The translations under genes were made by a program, and so were the position numbers. The notes below the pieces were generated by a model. The model was not told where the DNA came from and did not search any database. It was given only the letters and a program-made list of their open reading frames with translations. Of a DNA stretch of 33,016 bases, positions 14,794 to 25,200 are shown piece after piece (the stretch's first letter is position 1; the number at the start of each line of letters is the position of its first letter). The stretch spans positions 1-33,016 of the forward strand of contig JAFVXX010000116.1 in assembly GCA_017500905.1 (NCBI GenBank). Reading direction: 5' to 3'. Source of the DNA: Clostridia bacterium (GTDB taxonomy: Bacteria > Bacillota > Clostridia > Christensenellales > CAG-314).

Positions 14794-16694
14794 AGTGGTT
14801 AGTACCTTTGGGATTTATAGGGCTGGTCGGCATTTTGGTGCTGATTTTAATCTACATACTTAAGCCCAACTATCAACAAAAGTTTATTTCCAGCACGTAC
14901 GTGTGGAAAATGAGCTTGAAATATCGTAAAAAGAAAATTCCTGTCAGCAAACTACGCAATTTGCTTATTTTGATTTGCCAAATTTTGTCTATTGCGTTGC
15001 TGGCTACCATTTTGGCAAGACCAATCATCCCAGGCGAAGAGCTTAGCAACAATGAAAAGATTGTAATCATCGATTCGTCTGCCAGCATGCTTACCCAAGT
15101 TGATGGTGTTACTCGCTACGAAAGGGCTGTTACGCAAGTGAAAGCCTTGACGGAAGATGTTTTGTCAATGGACAACGGATGTCTGTCAATTATTTTGGCG
15201 GGCGAAACCACCAAGGTGCTTGCACAAAGGGCGCTCCCTGAAGAAAAGGACGAGGTTGTTGCAGCGCTGACTCCGTTGATTTCAGACAAGCTAAATCTTG
15301 CGTGTGGATATGGCGATGCCGATATCGACGGTGCAATGGCTTTGGCAGAGGAAATTTTGTTTGAAAACCCCAACGCCGAGGTTGTGCTGTACACGGGTAC
15401 AAACTACTTGCGCAAAAACGGCGTAAATGTAGTGGACGTATCCAGCGAATTGGAGTGGAACGTTGCCGTTTTGAGCTGCGAGTCCGACCTTGTAGAGGGC
15501 TACTGCCTGTTTAGCGTTGAGGTTTCAAACTACCATGGTCCGGACGTTGGCCCCGGCGACGTAACCGTTTCCATTGCTTTGGAAAACGCCAACGGTCTGG
15601 GACAAACAATGTCTATGGGACAAAAGGTAAATTGCGACAACGAAGTAACAAAGGTAGAGTTTTACTTTGCTGACCTTTCCAATGCCGTATATTCCTACGA
15701 CACTGCTCGTATATACGTTGAGTACGAGGACAGCAACATGCTGGACAACGTGTTCTACCTGTACGGCGGCAACAAGGAAAACGTCAAAATTCAGTACGCA
15801 AGTGGCAAGGCAAACCCATTTTTCCAAGCAACGCTGCTTGCAATGCGTGACCGTATGAGCTGGCGCTGGAACATTACTCTTGATGACGTACAACCCAACG
15901 AAACTCCCGTTTTGGAAGGCTTTGACTTGTACATCTTTGAGCACAAGGCTCCTCAACAATTGCCAAACGACGGCGTTGTAATCTTGATGAACACAAACGT
16001 GGTGCCTACCGGACTGGATGGGTTGAGCTACGCCGCAGTTGAAAGCGAAATAAGTGGCACCTTTACCGGTGTAAGCGAGCACCCAATTTTGAAGGAGGTT
16101 GACGTTTCGCAGATTGAAACAAGCGCATTTTTCCCGATTATGTCCTACGACGACTTTGAGCCCGTTATGTACTGTGGCACCTATCCAATGCTGCTTGTCA
16201 GAAACAATCCTGCTCAAAAGATTGCCGTAATGCCATTTTCGGTGCACAATTCCACCGTTGCAATGACGGAGTTTGCAGCAATCATTTACAACCTGTTTAA
16301 CTACTTCTTGCCATCTACTGCAACACAAAACGTGTTTGAGGTAAATCAAGAGGCCGAGTTTAATTGCCGTGGCGCAAAGCTTAGCGTAAAGGGTCCAAAC
16401 AACTTTGATCAAGAGTTTGTCGAATTTCCTGCTAAGGTAAAGATGGAAATGCCGGGGACCTACTCTATTGAGCAAGTGCTTGTATCGGGCAACACCATCG
16501 TAGAAAAGGTGTTTGTTCACATTGCCAAGGACCACAGCAACGTTTTGCTGGAGGTTGAAGAGCTTACGGCCCCTGTAGTACAAGAAAACAACAAAACCAT
16601 TGATCGTGATTTGATCATTTGGTTTGCAATTGCATTGGTAGCATTGCTGTTTATCGAGTGGATTTTGCACACTCGTGACTTTAAGCGGAGGTAA
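14790..16694 (+). CDS. BatA-like membrane protein with vWA domain
   Basis: This is a 634-residue protein. The N-terminus has the BatA-type layout: a helix at about 4-24, the basic segment YRKKKIPVSKLRNLL, and a second helix at about 53-72. The vWA-like MIDAS follows at Asp95, Ser97 and Ser99 (IIDSSASM). The long middle part (about 250-600) is beta-rich and probably extracytoplasmic. A C-terminal helix at about 608-627 is followed by RDFKRR in the cytoplasm. It overlaps DUF58 by ATGA and ends two bases before the next gene. BatA-like proteins form membrane complexes with MoxR ATPases; the physiological substrate here is unknown. Confidence 0.88.
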   Translation: MKWLVPLGFIGLVGILVLILIYILKPNYQQKFISSTYVWKMSLKYRKKKIPVSKLRNLLILICQILSIALLATILARPIIPGEELSNNEKIVIIDSSASMLTQVDGVTRYERAVTQVKALTEDVLSMDNGCLSIILAGETTKVLAQRALPEEKDEVVAALTPLISDKLNLACGYGDADIDGAMALAEEILFENPNAEVVLYTGTNYLRKNGVNVVDVSSELEWNVAVLSCESDLVEGYCLFSVEVSNYHGPDVGPGDVTVSIALENANGLGQTMSMGQKVNCDNEVTKVEFYFADLSNAVYSYDTARIYVEYEDSNMLDNVFYLYGGNKENVKIQYASGKANPFFQATLLAMRDRMSWRWNITLDDVQPNETPVLEGFDLYIFEHKAPQQLPNDGVVILMNTNVVPTGLDGLSYAAVESEISGTFTGVSEHPILKEVDVSQIETSAFFPIMSYDDFEPVMYCGTYPMLLVRNNPAQKIAVMPFSVHNSTVAMTEFAAIIYNLFNYFLPSTATQNVFEVNQEAEFNCRGAKLSVKGPNNFDQEFVEFPAKVKMEMPGTYSIEQVLVSGNTIVEKVFVHIAKDHSNVLLEVEELTAPVVQENNKTIDRDLIIWFAIALVALLFIEWILHTRDFKRR

Positions 16695-16696
16695 GT

Positions 16697-19465
16697 ATGA
16701 CAAATTTCAAAATTGAATTTACCCATCCGTTGCTACTATTGACCTTGATACTTGCAATCGGCTTTGCCCTGTTTACGTTTTTCCGTTCGGGCAAAAGATA
16801 TCGCAACAATCGCAATCGCATTGTGTCGCTTTGCTGCCACATTGTAGTGATGCTGTTGTGTATCTGCGTGCTTGCAGGCATCAGCTTTTCGTACGATAAG
16901 CCTAACACCGAAAACGAAGTAATTTTGCTTGTTGACGTGTCGGACAGCGAGTACGAAGCAGTGCAAAGACGTAATGCCTTTGTAAAATCAGTAATCGACG
17001 AGGGCGGAGATATGTTTAAGATGGGCGTTGTGACGTTTGGTTACGACCAAGTGTACGCTGTTCCTCTTACAAACAATGCCGACACCATTTACGACAAATA
17101 TCTCAATGCAGAGTTGCCTGACACCTCGGCATCGGATATCGCATCGGCACTTGCATTTGCCAGACAGCAAATTACAGTGCCACAAACAGCAAAAATCGTG
17201 CTTATCAGCGACGGCATGCAAACAGATACCAACGCACTTGGCGTAATCAGGTCCATTGTTTCTGAGGGTATCAAGGTGGATACAGCCTACTACGCATCCG
17301 AATACGGCAACGACCTGCAGGTTGTTGGGGTAACCACTCCCGATTACAACGTAGTTGCGGGTGAAACGTTTAAGCTGGGAGTAGATCTCAACAGTACGTT
17401 TGTAGGCGAAGCAACCATCACACTAACCGATATGCACACCAATGGCAACGTAGTTAGAGAGTACACGGTAAACGTCGTCAACGAATTGCAAACAATCGAG
17501 CTGGACCACTCGTTGTCCTTGCCCGGCTTGCATCAATTGATTCTGAGCGTAAGTAGCAGCAACGACACCTTGCAAAACAACAATGTCTACTGCACCTACA
17601 TCGATTTGCAGGTGTTTGACAAAATTTTGTTGGTCGAAACCTACGAGCACGAGGCTGATACACTAAACGATTTGCTGATTTTGGATTACGAAGTAACAAG
17701 AGTAAACGCACGTGATCCACAATTTCCAACCACATTGGGCGAGCTTCGTCAATACGACCAAATCATCATGGCCAACGTTGCAAGCGTTGATTTGCCTGCC
17801 GGATTTGACGTCACGTTGACGCAGTACGTCAAGGAATTGGGTGGTGGCTTGCTGACAGTTGGTGGCAACAGGTACGATGAGAACGGTAAGCCTGTTTTGG
17901 GCGAATATGACCTGCCTGTACCCAATGCTTACAACCCTGTTGACAACTACAACGTCAACAACCCCAACGCAAGCGAGCACCCCAACCCAACCTACCAGGA
18001 TTTGCTACCTGTCAAGGCCGAAAAGTACTCGCCACCTGTAGGCGTAATCATCATCATCGACCGTTCGGGCTCCATGATGAACAAATACGGCACCGACTCT
18101 AAGCTGGACTGGGCAAAAATTGGTGCAAAGGCATGTGTCGAGACGTTGAACGCACGTGACTACGTTGGCATAATGACGTTGGAGGATTACTACAACGAAG
18201 ATGCCAGCCTTACACCCGTTACTCACAAGAGTGAGGTGTTTAAGGCTATCGACAGCATTGAGTTTGGCGGTGGTACGGTATTTAAGGGCGCTTTGGAAAG
18301 AGCGGGCGCATCGTTGCTTGCAAACAAGTCCATCGAAAAGCGTCACATCATCTTGATTTCGGACGGCTTGCCATACGATGCAGACGCATATATGACGCCT
18401 GCCGGCTTTGGTCCTGAAATTATGCGTCTCAAAAAGCTGGGCGTAACCTTGTCCACAGTAATGGTTGCAGTTGAAAACCAAACTGCTGAGGACTTGATGA
18501 AAAACTGTGCTGAGGTGCTTGGTGGTGGTCGTTACTACAACGTACTTGACTACAAGGAATTTACCACCACAATGATTGACGAGCTTACCGTCAAGGAAAT
18601 CAAGGCATACAACCCGATAGACTTTACCCCTGTTGTTTCTACTCAAAACTCAGTCCTAAACGGAATTGACCTAAACGCAATCCCTCAATTGGGTGGCTTT
18701 TACGGATCACAAACAAAGCGTGGTGCAACCGAAGTGTTGTCTGCCGAGTTTGTTCCTGTGTATTCCACTTGGAAGGTGGGCAAGGGCCGTGTGGGCAGCT
18801 TTATGTGCGACCTAAACGGTACTTGGTCAAAAAATTGGTTTGAAAACAGCACCGGTAAGCAATTGATCAACAACATAGTCAACAACAGCTTTCCAACTGA
18901 AAACGTGGAAGGTCACGAAATTTCACTACAAATCAAGCAAAAGAATTACCAGCATGAATTAGGCATTGCTGCTCCAATGGCCGATGGCGATTGGCTGGAG
19001 GTGACGGTAAGTAATTTGTCTGATACACAACAAAAGGCTCAGGTGTTTAAGCCAAACGTGGACGGCGGATATGCACGTGTCAACTTTGCCATCACACAAA
19101 CAGGCTTGCACAAAATTGAAGTACAAAAGTACAACGCTTTAGGACAAAAGGTGGGCAAGCCAAAGGTAGAGTACAAGGAGTTTTCCTACTCGCAGGAGTA
19201 CGACTCCTTTGCCGATGCAACCACAGGCGTGGATTTGTTGGACAAGCTTTCTGAGCTTGGTGGCGGCAAAAGCATCAACAGCGCCAAAGATGTGTTTGAA
19301 AATGCTAAGCTTAGCATCCACATTGTCATCAATCCAAAGCCAACGTTTGTAATCATTTCGCTTGTGTTGTTCTTGCTGGATATTGCAGTACGTAAGTTTA
19401 AGTTTAAGTGGCCACACGAAATTGTTCGTGACAGAAAGATCAAAAAACAATTAAAGCAAAAGTAA
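16697..19465 (+). CDS. Large membrane protein with two vWA domains and a glutamine-amidotransferase-like domain
   Basis: This is a 922-residue protein; GGAGGT at 16687-16692 sets the start. Helices lie at about 11-29 and 42-64. The first vWA domain begins at VDVSDSEYEA (Asp80, Ser82, Ser84). A class I glutamine-amidotransferase-like segment spans about 310-400 (DKILLVETYEH ... YVKELGGGLLTVGG) without an obvious catalytic Cys, so it is likely structural. The second vWA domain has the MIDAS IIIDRSGSMM with Asp455, Ser457 and Ser459. A beta-rich region follows, then a C-terminal helix at about 884-901 and a very basic tail. The bulk should be outside the cell. Similar fold combinations occur downstream of BatA-like genes in Firmicutes. 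It is the largest component of the module and might hold extracellular ligands or proteins through its metal sites. Confidence 0.85.
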   Translation: MTNFKIEFTHPLLLLTLILAIGFALFTFFRSGKRYRNNRNRIVSLCCHIVVMLLCICVLAGISFSYDKPNTENEVILLVDVSDSEYEAVQRRNAFVKSVIDEGGDMFKMGVVTFGYDQVYAVPLTNNADTIYDKYLNAELPDTSASDIASALAFARQQITVPQTAKIVLISDGMQTDTNALGVIRSIVSEGIKVDTAYYASEYGNDLQVVGVTTPDYNVVAGETFKLGVDLNSTFVGEATITLTDMHTNGNVVREYTVNVVNELQTIELDHSLSLPGLHQLILSVSSSNDTLQNNNVYCTYIDLQVFDKILLVETYEHEADTLNDLLILDYEVTRVNARDPQFPTTLGELRQYDQIIMANVASVDLPAGFDVTLTQYVKELGGGLLTVGGNRYDENGKPVLGEYDLPVPNAYNPVDNYNVNNPNASEHPNPTYQDLLPVKAEKYSPPVGVIIIIDRSGSMMNKYGTDSKLDWAKIGAKACVETLNARDYVGIMTLEDYYNEDASLTPVTHKSEVFKAIDSIEFGGGTVFKGALERAGASLLANKSIEKRHIILISDGLPYDADAYMTPAGFGPEIMRLKKLGVTLSTVMVAVENQTAEDLMKNCAEVLGGGRYYNVLDYKEFTTTMIDELTVKEIKAYNPIDFTPVVSTQNSVLNGIDLNAIPQLGGFYGSQTKRGATEVLSAEFVPVYSTWKVGKGRVGSFMCDLNGTWSKNWFENSTGKQLINNIVNNSFPTENVEGHEISLQIKQKNYQHELGIAAPMADGDWLEVTVSNLSDTQQKAQVFKPNVDGGYARVNFAITQTGLHKIEVQKYNALGQKVGKPKVEYKEFSYSQEYDSFADATTGVDLLDKLSELGGGKSINSAKDVFENAKLSIHIVINPKPTFVIISLVLFLLDIAVRKFKFKWPHEIVRDRKIKKQLKQK

Positions 19466-19467
19466 AA

Positions 19468-19508
19468 GTTGCAAAGTGTACGCCCTTTGGGGCGTGCACT
19501 ACAGCAAC
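19468..19508 (+). promoter_or_regulatory. Intercistronic hairpin between the double-vWA gene and the second BspA gene
   Basis: AGTGTACGCCC (19475-19485) pairs with GGGCGTGCACT (19490-19500) around TTTG, with one wobble. GTTGC (19468-19472) and GCAAC (19504-19508) close an outer stem. No T-run follows, and no promoter is seen before the next start at 19524. An RNA-stability or processing element, or partial attenuation, fits better than full termination. Confidence 0.55.
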
Positions 19509-19523
19509 GTTTAAGGAGTAAAT

Positions 19524-22232
19524 ATGAAAAAATTCAGGGTAGTCCTGATATGTATAATATGCCTGTGCGTAATGCTGTCCCTTACGGCGTGTGCCAAGAT
19601 TAAGCTTGCAACGCCCATAGGTGTACGTATCAATTACGACAAGCTTATGCTAAACTGGGTTTCGGTAAACGATGCCGTTGCATACGAGGTTTCGGTGGAC
19701 GGCGAAGTGGTTGAGGAGGTACGCAAAACCAGTTGGGATATGTCGTTTATGGCTCCGGGCGAATACCAAATTGCCGTGCGCGCCGTGGGTGATGGAAACG
19801 TCACAAAAACGTCCGAGTGGTCTCAACCCGTACAGTTTATCAGAGATGCAGAAACAGGATTGGAGTTTAAGCTTTACAACAATTCTTCCGAATATATGGT
19901 TGTTGGTATAGGCAAATCGGGCGCAAACGTTGTCATTCCCGAATACTATCGCCAAAAGCCCGTCACAAGGATTTACGAAGCGGCTTTTGCCAACCATACA
20001 CGTGTCAAATCTGTGGTAGTAGGCTCCAACGTCACCGTAATTGACGACAAGGCGTTTGACAACTGCTCATTTATGGAAACAATCACCTTTTTGGCTGATG
20101 AAATGCAGTCCATTGGCGCAAACGCTTTTCAACGCTGCTGGGCATTGAAGGAAATTACAATCCCCAAGGGAATTACCACCATTGGCCCGTACACCTTCAA
20201 TTACTGCAAAGCGCTGGAAAAAGTGACCTTCAACGACGATTTGTACGTCATTGACAGCTACGCCTTTGACGGCTGTTCAAGTCTTAAGGAGGTTGTTTTG
20301 CCCGATTCGGTGGTTGCAATTGGCGAATATGCATTTAACAACTGCGATGAGCTCACATCCGTAACCTTTGGCAAAAATTTGCTTCAGCTTGGGCAATTCA
20401 GCTTTGCTAAGTGCGAAAAGCTTGCAACACTTGATTTTGGCGAAAGCAAGCTGCAAATTGTAGACCAATATGCGTTTACAGAGTGCTCTTCCTTGACAGA
20501 GGTTGCATTGCCCAGCGAGGTAATGGCCTTGGGTAATGCAGTTTTTAGCTTTTGTACCAATTTGGCCTCTGTTACCATTGGTGACAAGGTGCAACACATT
20601 GGCGCATATCTTTTGCACGAAACAGAGCTGCTAAACAAGGCAGAGGGCTTGGTTTATTTGGGCAATTGGCTTGTGTACAACAAGGACCCATTGGCAAGCA
20701 GCGTTGAGTTTAAGGAGGGCACGGTTGGTGTTGCCAACCAAGCCTTTGACAGCAACTCCGGCTTGGTAGTGGTAATTATGCCCGACACCATTAAGTACGT
20801 AGGTGCCTACGCATTTGTTGATTGTACCTCTTTGATGAGCGTTACGCTTAGCAATCAGCTTACCGAAGTACCATCTCATGCATTTAGTGGTTGTATCAAT
20901 TTGATTTCAGTAGTTTTTGGCTCAGAGATTGAATCTATTGGGCAGTACGCATTTTACAATTGCAGCAGTCTTTTAAACATAACGTTGCCTAATTCGGTTA
21001 CGAAAGTTGGATTGTATGCATTTAGACATACAAAGCTTTGGACGGACAGCACTCCGGGCGACTTTGTTTACGTTGGCAACTGGGCAGTAGGCTTTAAGCC
21101 CTCCATGTCGCCCATCATGCCTGAAACCTTTAAGGTAGGTACAGTAGGCATTGCCGATTACGCATTTTACGAAATGGAAGCAAACTACGTCACATTCCCA
21201 ACAACAATACAGTACTTGGGCGATTACAGCTTCTTCCGTGTCAGTATGGTATATCTAAAGCTGTCCAGCAGCCTCAAAAAGGTTGGTGACTATGCGTTTT
21301 TCCAATGCGTCGACCTTATGGAGGTGGTCATCCCTGAGGGTGTCGAGGAAATAGGTCGTTCGGCATTTTACCAAATTCAAGCAACCAACATACAATTGCC
21401 TCAATCAGTAAAGACAATTGGCATGTACGCATTTTACAGGCCTGCCAAGCTTATAACCGTCAATCTTGGTGGTGTCGAAACAATCGGCAGAGGAGCATTT
21501 TACAACGCACCATATCTAAGCGAGCTTGTGCTGCCTCAATCCACAAAGATTGTCGAGTCGTACGCATTTTACGGGGCTGCGACAATGGAAGCATTGACTC
21601 TAAACGAGGGATTGCAGGAAATTGGTGAGTATGCCTTTGCCAAGGCAGCAGCGGTTAAGTCGTTGAAAATCCCAAATAGTGTAACTACCATTGGCAGATA
21701 TGCCTTCAGAGACGCCATTTCTTGTCAAAGCATAGTGCTTGGCAATGCATTGCAAGCTGTTGGTGACGGCGCATTTATGAACAGTGGTGTAACAGCGTTG
21801 ACCGTTGTGGGCAACAACGTAGCCTTTGGTAAATATGTCTTCCGTGGATGCACCGATTTGCAAAGTGTGGTAATTACCGACTCTGTAAAATCTTTTGATA
21901 TGCATGCTTTTTACGGAAGTAAAAAAGCAACGTTCTTCATCGAAAACAACACCGACATGACAAACTGGAACGCAAGGTGGAACAGCTCTAAGGGTCCGGT
22001 TTTGTCGGGTGTAAACCTTTCGGCAGACAATTCGTACGTCGAAAGCTTTGTAAAAACAAATGACACTTTGGTGGTGGATACAGGCAAGGTTGCCTGTGCC
22101 CCTGTACGTGACGGCTTCGTCTTTGCAGGCTGGTCTACCACTTTGGGTGGAGCAAAAGAGTACACAATGGACACGTTGAAAACTGCCCCAGACGGCACAA
22201 CGTTGTACGCTTTGTGGGAGCCTAATGCGTAG
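19524..22232 (+). CDS. BspA-like leucine-rich-repeat lipoprotein
   Basis: This is a 902-residue protein; AAGGAG at 19513-19518 sets the start. The signal peptide ends in the lipobox LTAC with Cys23 as the lipidation site. A fibronectin-III-like unit follows at about 28-110 (LNWVSVNDAVAYEVSVDG). BspA-type leucine-rich repeats run from about 115 to 800, with YAF..C and IP..V..IG motifs. A truncated InlB-type repeat closes the protein (GFVFAGWST ... LYALWEPNA). The order is the reverse of the giant protein at 3160, where InlB repeats come first. It is 58 bases behind the vWA gene and 24 bases ahead of the next lipoprotein gene, in the same direction, so it probably belongs to the MoxR operon. 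Adhesion or a surface-receptor role is inferred from the family. Confidence 0.9.
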   Translation: MKKFRVVLICIICLCVMLSLTACAKIKLATPIGVRINYDKLMLNWVSVNDAVAYEVSVDGEVVEEVRKTSWDMSFMAPGEYQIAVRAVGDGNVTKTSEWSQPVQFIRDAETGLEFKLYNNSSEYMVVGIGKSGANVVIPEYYRQKPVTRIYEAAFANHTRVKSVVVGSNVTVIDDKAFDNCSFMETITFLADEMQSIGANAFQRCWALKEITIPKGITTIGPYTFNYCKALEKVTFNDDLYVIDSYAFDGCSSLKEVVLPDSVVAIGEYAFNNCDELTSVTFGKNLLQLGQFSFAKCEKLATLDFGESKLQIVDQYAFTECSSLTEVALPSEVMALGNAVFSFCTNLASVTIGDKVQHIGAYLLHETELLNKAEGLVYLGNWLVYNKDPLASSVEFKEGTVGVANQAFDSNSGLVVVIMPDTIKYVGAYAFVDCTSLMSVTLSNQLTEVPSHAFSGCINLISVVFGSEIESIGQYAFYNCSSLLNITLPNSVTKVGLYAFRHTKLWTDSTPGDFVYVGNWAVGFKPSMSPIMPETFKVGTVGIADYAFYEMEANYVTFPTTIQYLGDYSFFRVSMVYLKLSSSLKKVGDYAFFQCVDLMEVVIPEGVEEIGRSAFYQIQATNIQLPQSVKTIGMYAFYRPAKLITVNLGGVETIGRGAFYNAPYLSELVLPQSTKIVESYAFYGAATMEALTLNEGLQEIGEYAFAKAAAVKSLKIPNSVTTIGRYAFRDAISCQSIVLGNALQAVGDGAFMNSGVTALTVVGNNVAFGKYVFRGCTDLQSVVITDSVKSFDMHAFYGSKKATFFIENNTDMTNWNARWNSSKGPVLSGVNLSADNSYVESFVKTNDTLVVDTGKVACAPVRDGFVFAGWSTTLGGAKEYTMDTLKTAPDGTTLYALWEPNA

Positions 22233-22256
22233 TACCACTCAAAAATGGAGGAAACA

Positions 22257-25200
22257 ATGAAACACAGCAAAAAATTACTTATTGCAGCGTTGCTGTTAAC
22301 CTTTGTTTTGGCATTGTCGGCACTTGTTGCCTGCGCGCCAAAGGTTACTCTTCTCAGTGTAGAGCTGCAACAAACAACCTACGTTGTAGGACAACAGCTA
22401 AAAGGCTCGCTTAAGGTAGACGTAAAGGGCGAGGAGCAGCTTTGGGAATTTACCCAAGAGGGTGTAACCGTCAGTGGCTACAATCCAAATCAATTGGGTG
22501 AGCAAACCGTCACCGTAAGCTACGACGAGCAAACCGTGTCTGCAAAGGTAACCGTTGTGCCTCGTGTTGTTGCACAGGGTATCAAGCAAGACTACGTTGT
22601 GGGCGACAAATTTGACACTACGCAAGGCACGCTTAGATTTACACGTGACGACGGCACCACCAAGGATGTATTTTTTACCGATGCCAATCTGACGCTGACG
22701 GGCTTTGCATCCAACGTAGAAGCATTGCCACTTACAATCACTGCAACCTACGTTGACAACGGCACAACCTTGACAGGCGAGTTTGCAGTAAACGTATATG
22801 GCATCGACAACTTGTCGTTGACACGTCCCGTCAATCGCCAATACGCAAGCCACGACACAGCATTGGACCTAAACGGCTGCTTTTTGACAGTAACAACGGC
22901 ATTGGGACAAAGCTTTGTTCAAGTTACCGAAAATATGTGCAGCGGCTTTGACCTTTCGGTTGTAAACGAGGCAAATCCAACTGCTACGCAAACCATCACG
23001 GTTACATATGCAGGCAAAAGCAAGGCGTTTGAAATTGACATCACCTACAGCGACGTTTCGTATATCAAGGACAACGTTGCAGCTTTGGCCGAGGTTGATT
23101 GGTCCGGCGAGGAAACACCAACCTTGACGCCTGAGCAAGGCGAGCTTGCACGCAACATGGCCGAAAAGTACTTTGCACTTAGCGATGTTCACAAGGCAAT
23201 GATTTCGCCGGAAGAAAGTGCCGTTGTAATGAAAAATGCAGCAAGATATGTGTTTGGCTTGTATCTTGAGCAGTGGAATGTGTACGAAGCAGCTTTTGCC
23301 TTGGAAAGCTACCAAGCGGTAAAGGATGCATATACTCAGCTAAGTGTTGAGTCTGCGCCCCTTCGTGTTTACGGCCGTTTGCTGGAGAAAATTTCGGATG
23401 AGTTTGGCGCAAACGAGTTTTTCAAAACAATTACAATCAAAAGCTACCTTTCGGGTGTAGTAACCGAAGAGCAATTTGCTGGCAACCTTGCAATCTTCAA
23501 TTACGCAATCACGCTGCACGAGGGCTTGACTGTACCTGCCAATTGGCAAGCAGCTGAGTTGACTCAATATGCGCAACAAATTGACAACGTTGTGCTTGCA
23601 ATCAACTCTAACAGCTACCGTGGTAGTGCCTACCGTCAATTGTACTCAGTGCTTACCAACTGGAGAGAAAACAAAGACTACTTTGACATTTTGTACACGT
23701 ACTACTTCAATGCCGAAAATACAAACGTGCTGCTTAGCTTGGTAGATATTTACTTGCCGGGCCCAATGGAAGAGATGTATATTTGCATGGAAGAGGCGTT
23801 TATTCAAGCAGTCGGAATGCAAAACAAACAAGTCGTCGATTCATCCTTGTTTGTGCTTAATTACAATAGGGCATACGAAACGGCAAAGCAAATTGCATCC
23901 GGCGACAACGCAATGTACAAATTTTTGTACGCAAACAGCAAGCTTAAGGGCTTTTTGGTAGACGGCGACGGCAACGATGCCGAAATCAGCTTTGCAGGTC
24001 TGATGTACTACCTGACAGTTACAGATATCCTACAATTTGGTTGGAACAAGCACCAAGGTCCTATGCTTGGAAACGAGCAATTTGACGATATGTGGGACAA
24101 GTATCTGGTTGTTCTTGAGGGTGCGCTTACTCCTGATTACGTCAAGGGTGAGCAATTCCCAATTGACCTAAAGGCAATGCTTGACACCTTTGTTACACTT
24201 GCACCAAACACTCAATATGAGTTTATTCGTTCGGTCAATGCGTTTTACGATCAATCCTTCCCAACGTATGCGTTGGATACTTCCGAGTACTGCTACAGCT
24301 ACTTTACCTACTTCATCGTTGAGTACTACGAAACTGTAGTAACTCCAGAGGAAATGAAGGTGCTTAAGGATATGTTGGTTGCTATCGAATGCCACAGCTT
24401 GACCAACCATCGTGCCGGCTCGCACACCGAGTTTTTGACACGTATGGAAGCTGTTGCGACGGCGTTTGGCAACCTTAGCGATGAGCAAAAGGCAAGCTTT
24501 ACAGCCAACTTTGGCACTGCATACAGCCGTTACGAGCTGTTGTGGAAGATTGGCACCAATCAAGTGACCGGTCCCGAAGCAGACTTTGGCGAAGAGTTTA
24601 ATCCACTTGTTCAAGCAATCCTCGATGCAATCAGCCAAATGGCAGAAATCGAAAGAGCAATTTCGGCAGGCGAATTGACTGCAAACCGTGGTGTTGTTCG
24701 TTTCCTTTCGGCATTTGAATACGCAGAGTATCTAAGCGACTACATCATTGAAAATGCGTCTGCAGAGGCTGTACACAACTTCTACTACAACAAGTTTGTG
24801 CCATTGGACGGTCAAACATTTGTTACGTTGGAGTGGTTGATGTACTACTACCGTATCAGCTACGGCAATTTGCTGTACAGCGCAATGGTGGACTCTCGCA
24901 CCGCATTGGCTCAAATATACTTTGACACCAATTTGGAAGAGTTTTTGATCAAAGCATATCCTGTAATTTGGTACAACCCACCAGAAAACTTGACCAACAT
25001 CTACACGGACGCTGTGATGCTTGCAATCAATTCGTTTAGAGATTTGACTCAAGGCGACAAAATGCTGCTTATGGCACTTGACGTAAACAACGACTACTAC
25101 GGCAACGTAGACAAGTTTTTCAAGCTTGTACTAAACGAGCAATGTGTTCCCGTTGCAGAAAAGCTTGTTCAACTGGAGCAAACCTACCTTGCATACGTAG

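Noticed and set aside
15525-16703. 392-codon minus-strand frame opposite the BatA-like gene
   Set aside because: No start signal, no recognisable motif, and a composition that mirrors the plus-strand codons. It is treated as a shadow.
22245-22256. Upstream ATG as start of the Ig-domain lipoprotein
   Set aside because: GGAGG overlaps and follows this ATG and is well placed for the ATG at 22257, which begins a standard Met-Lys signal peptide.
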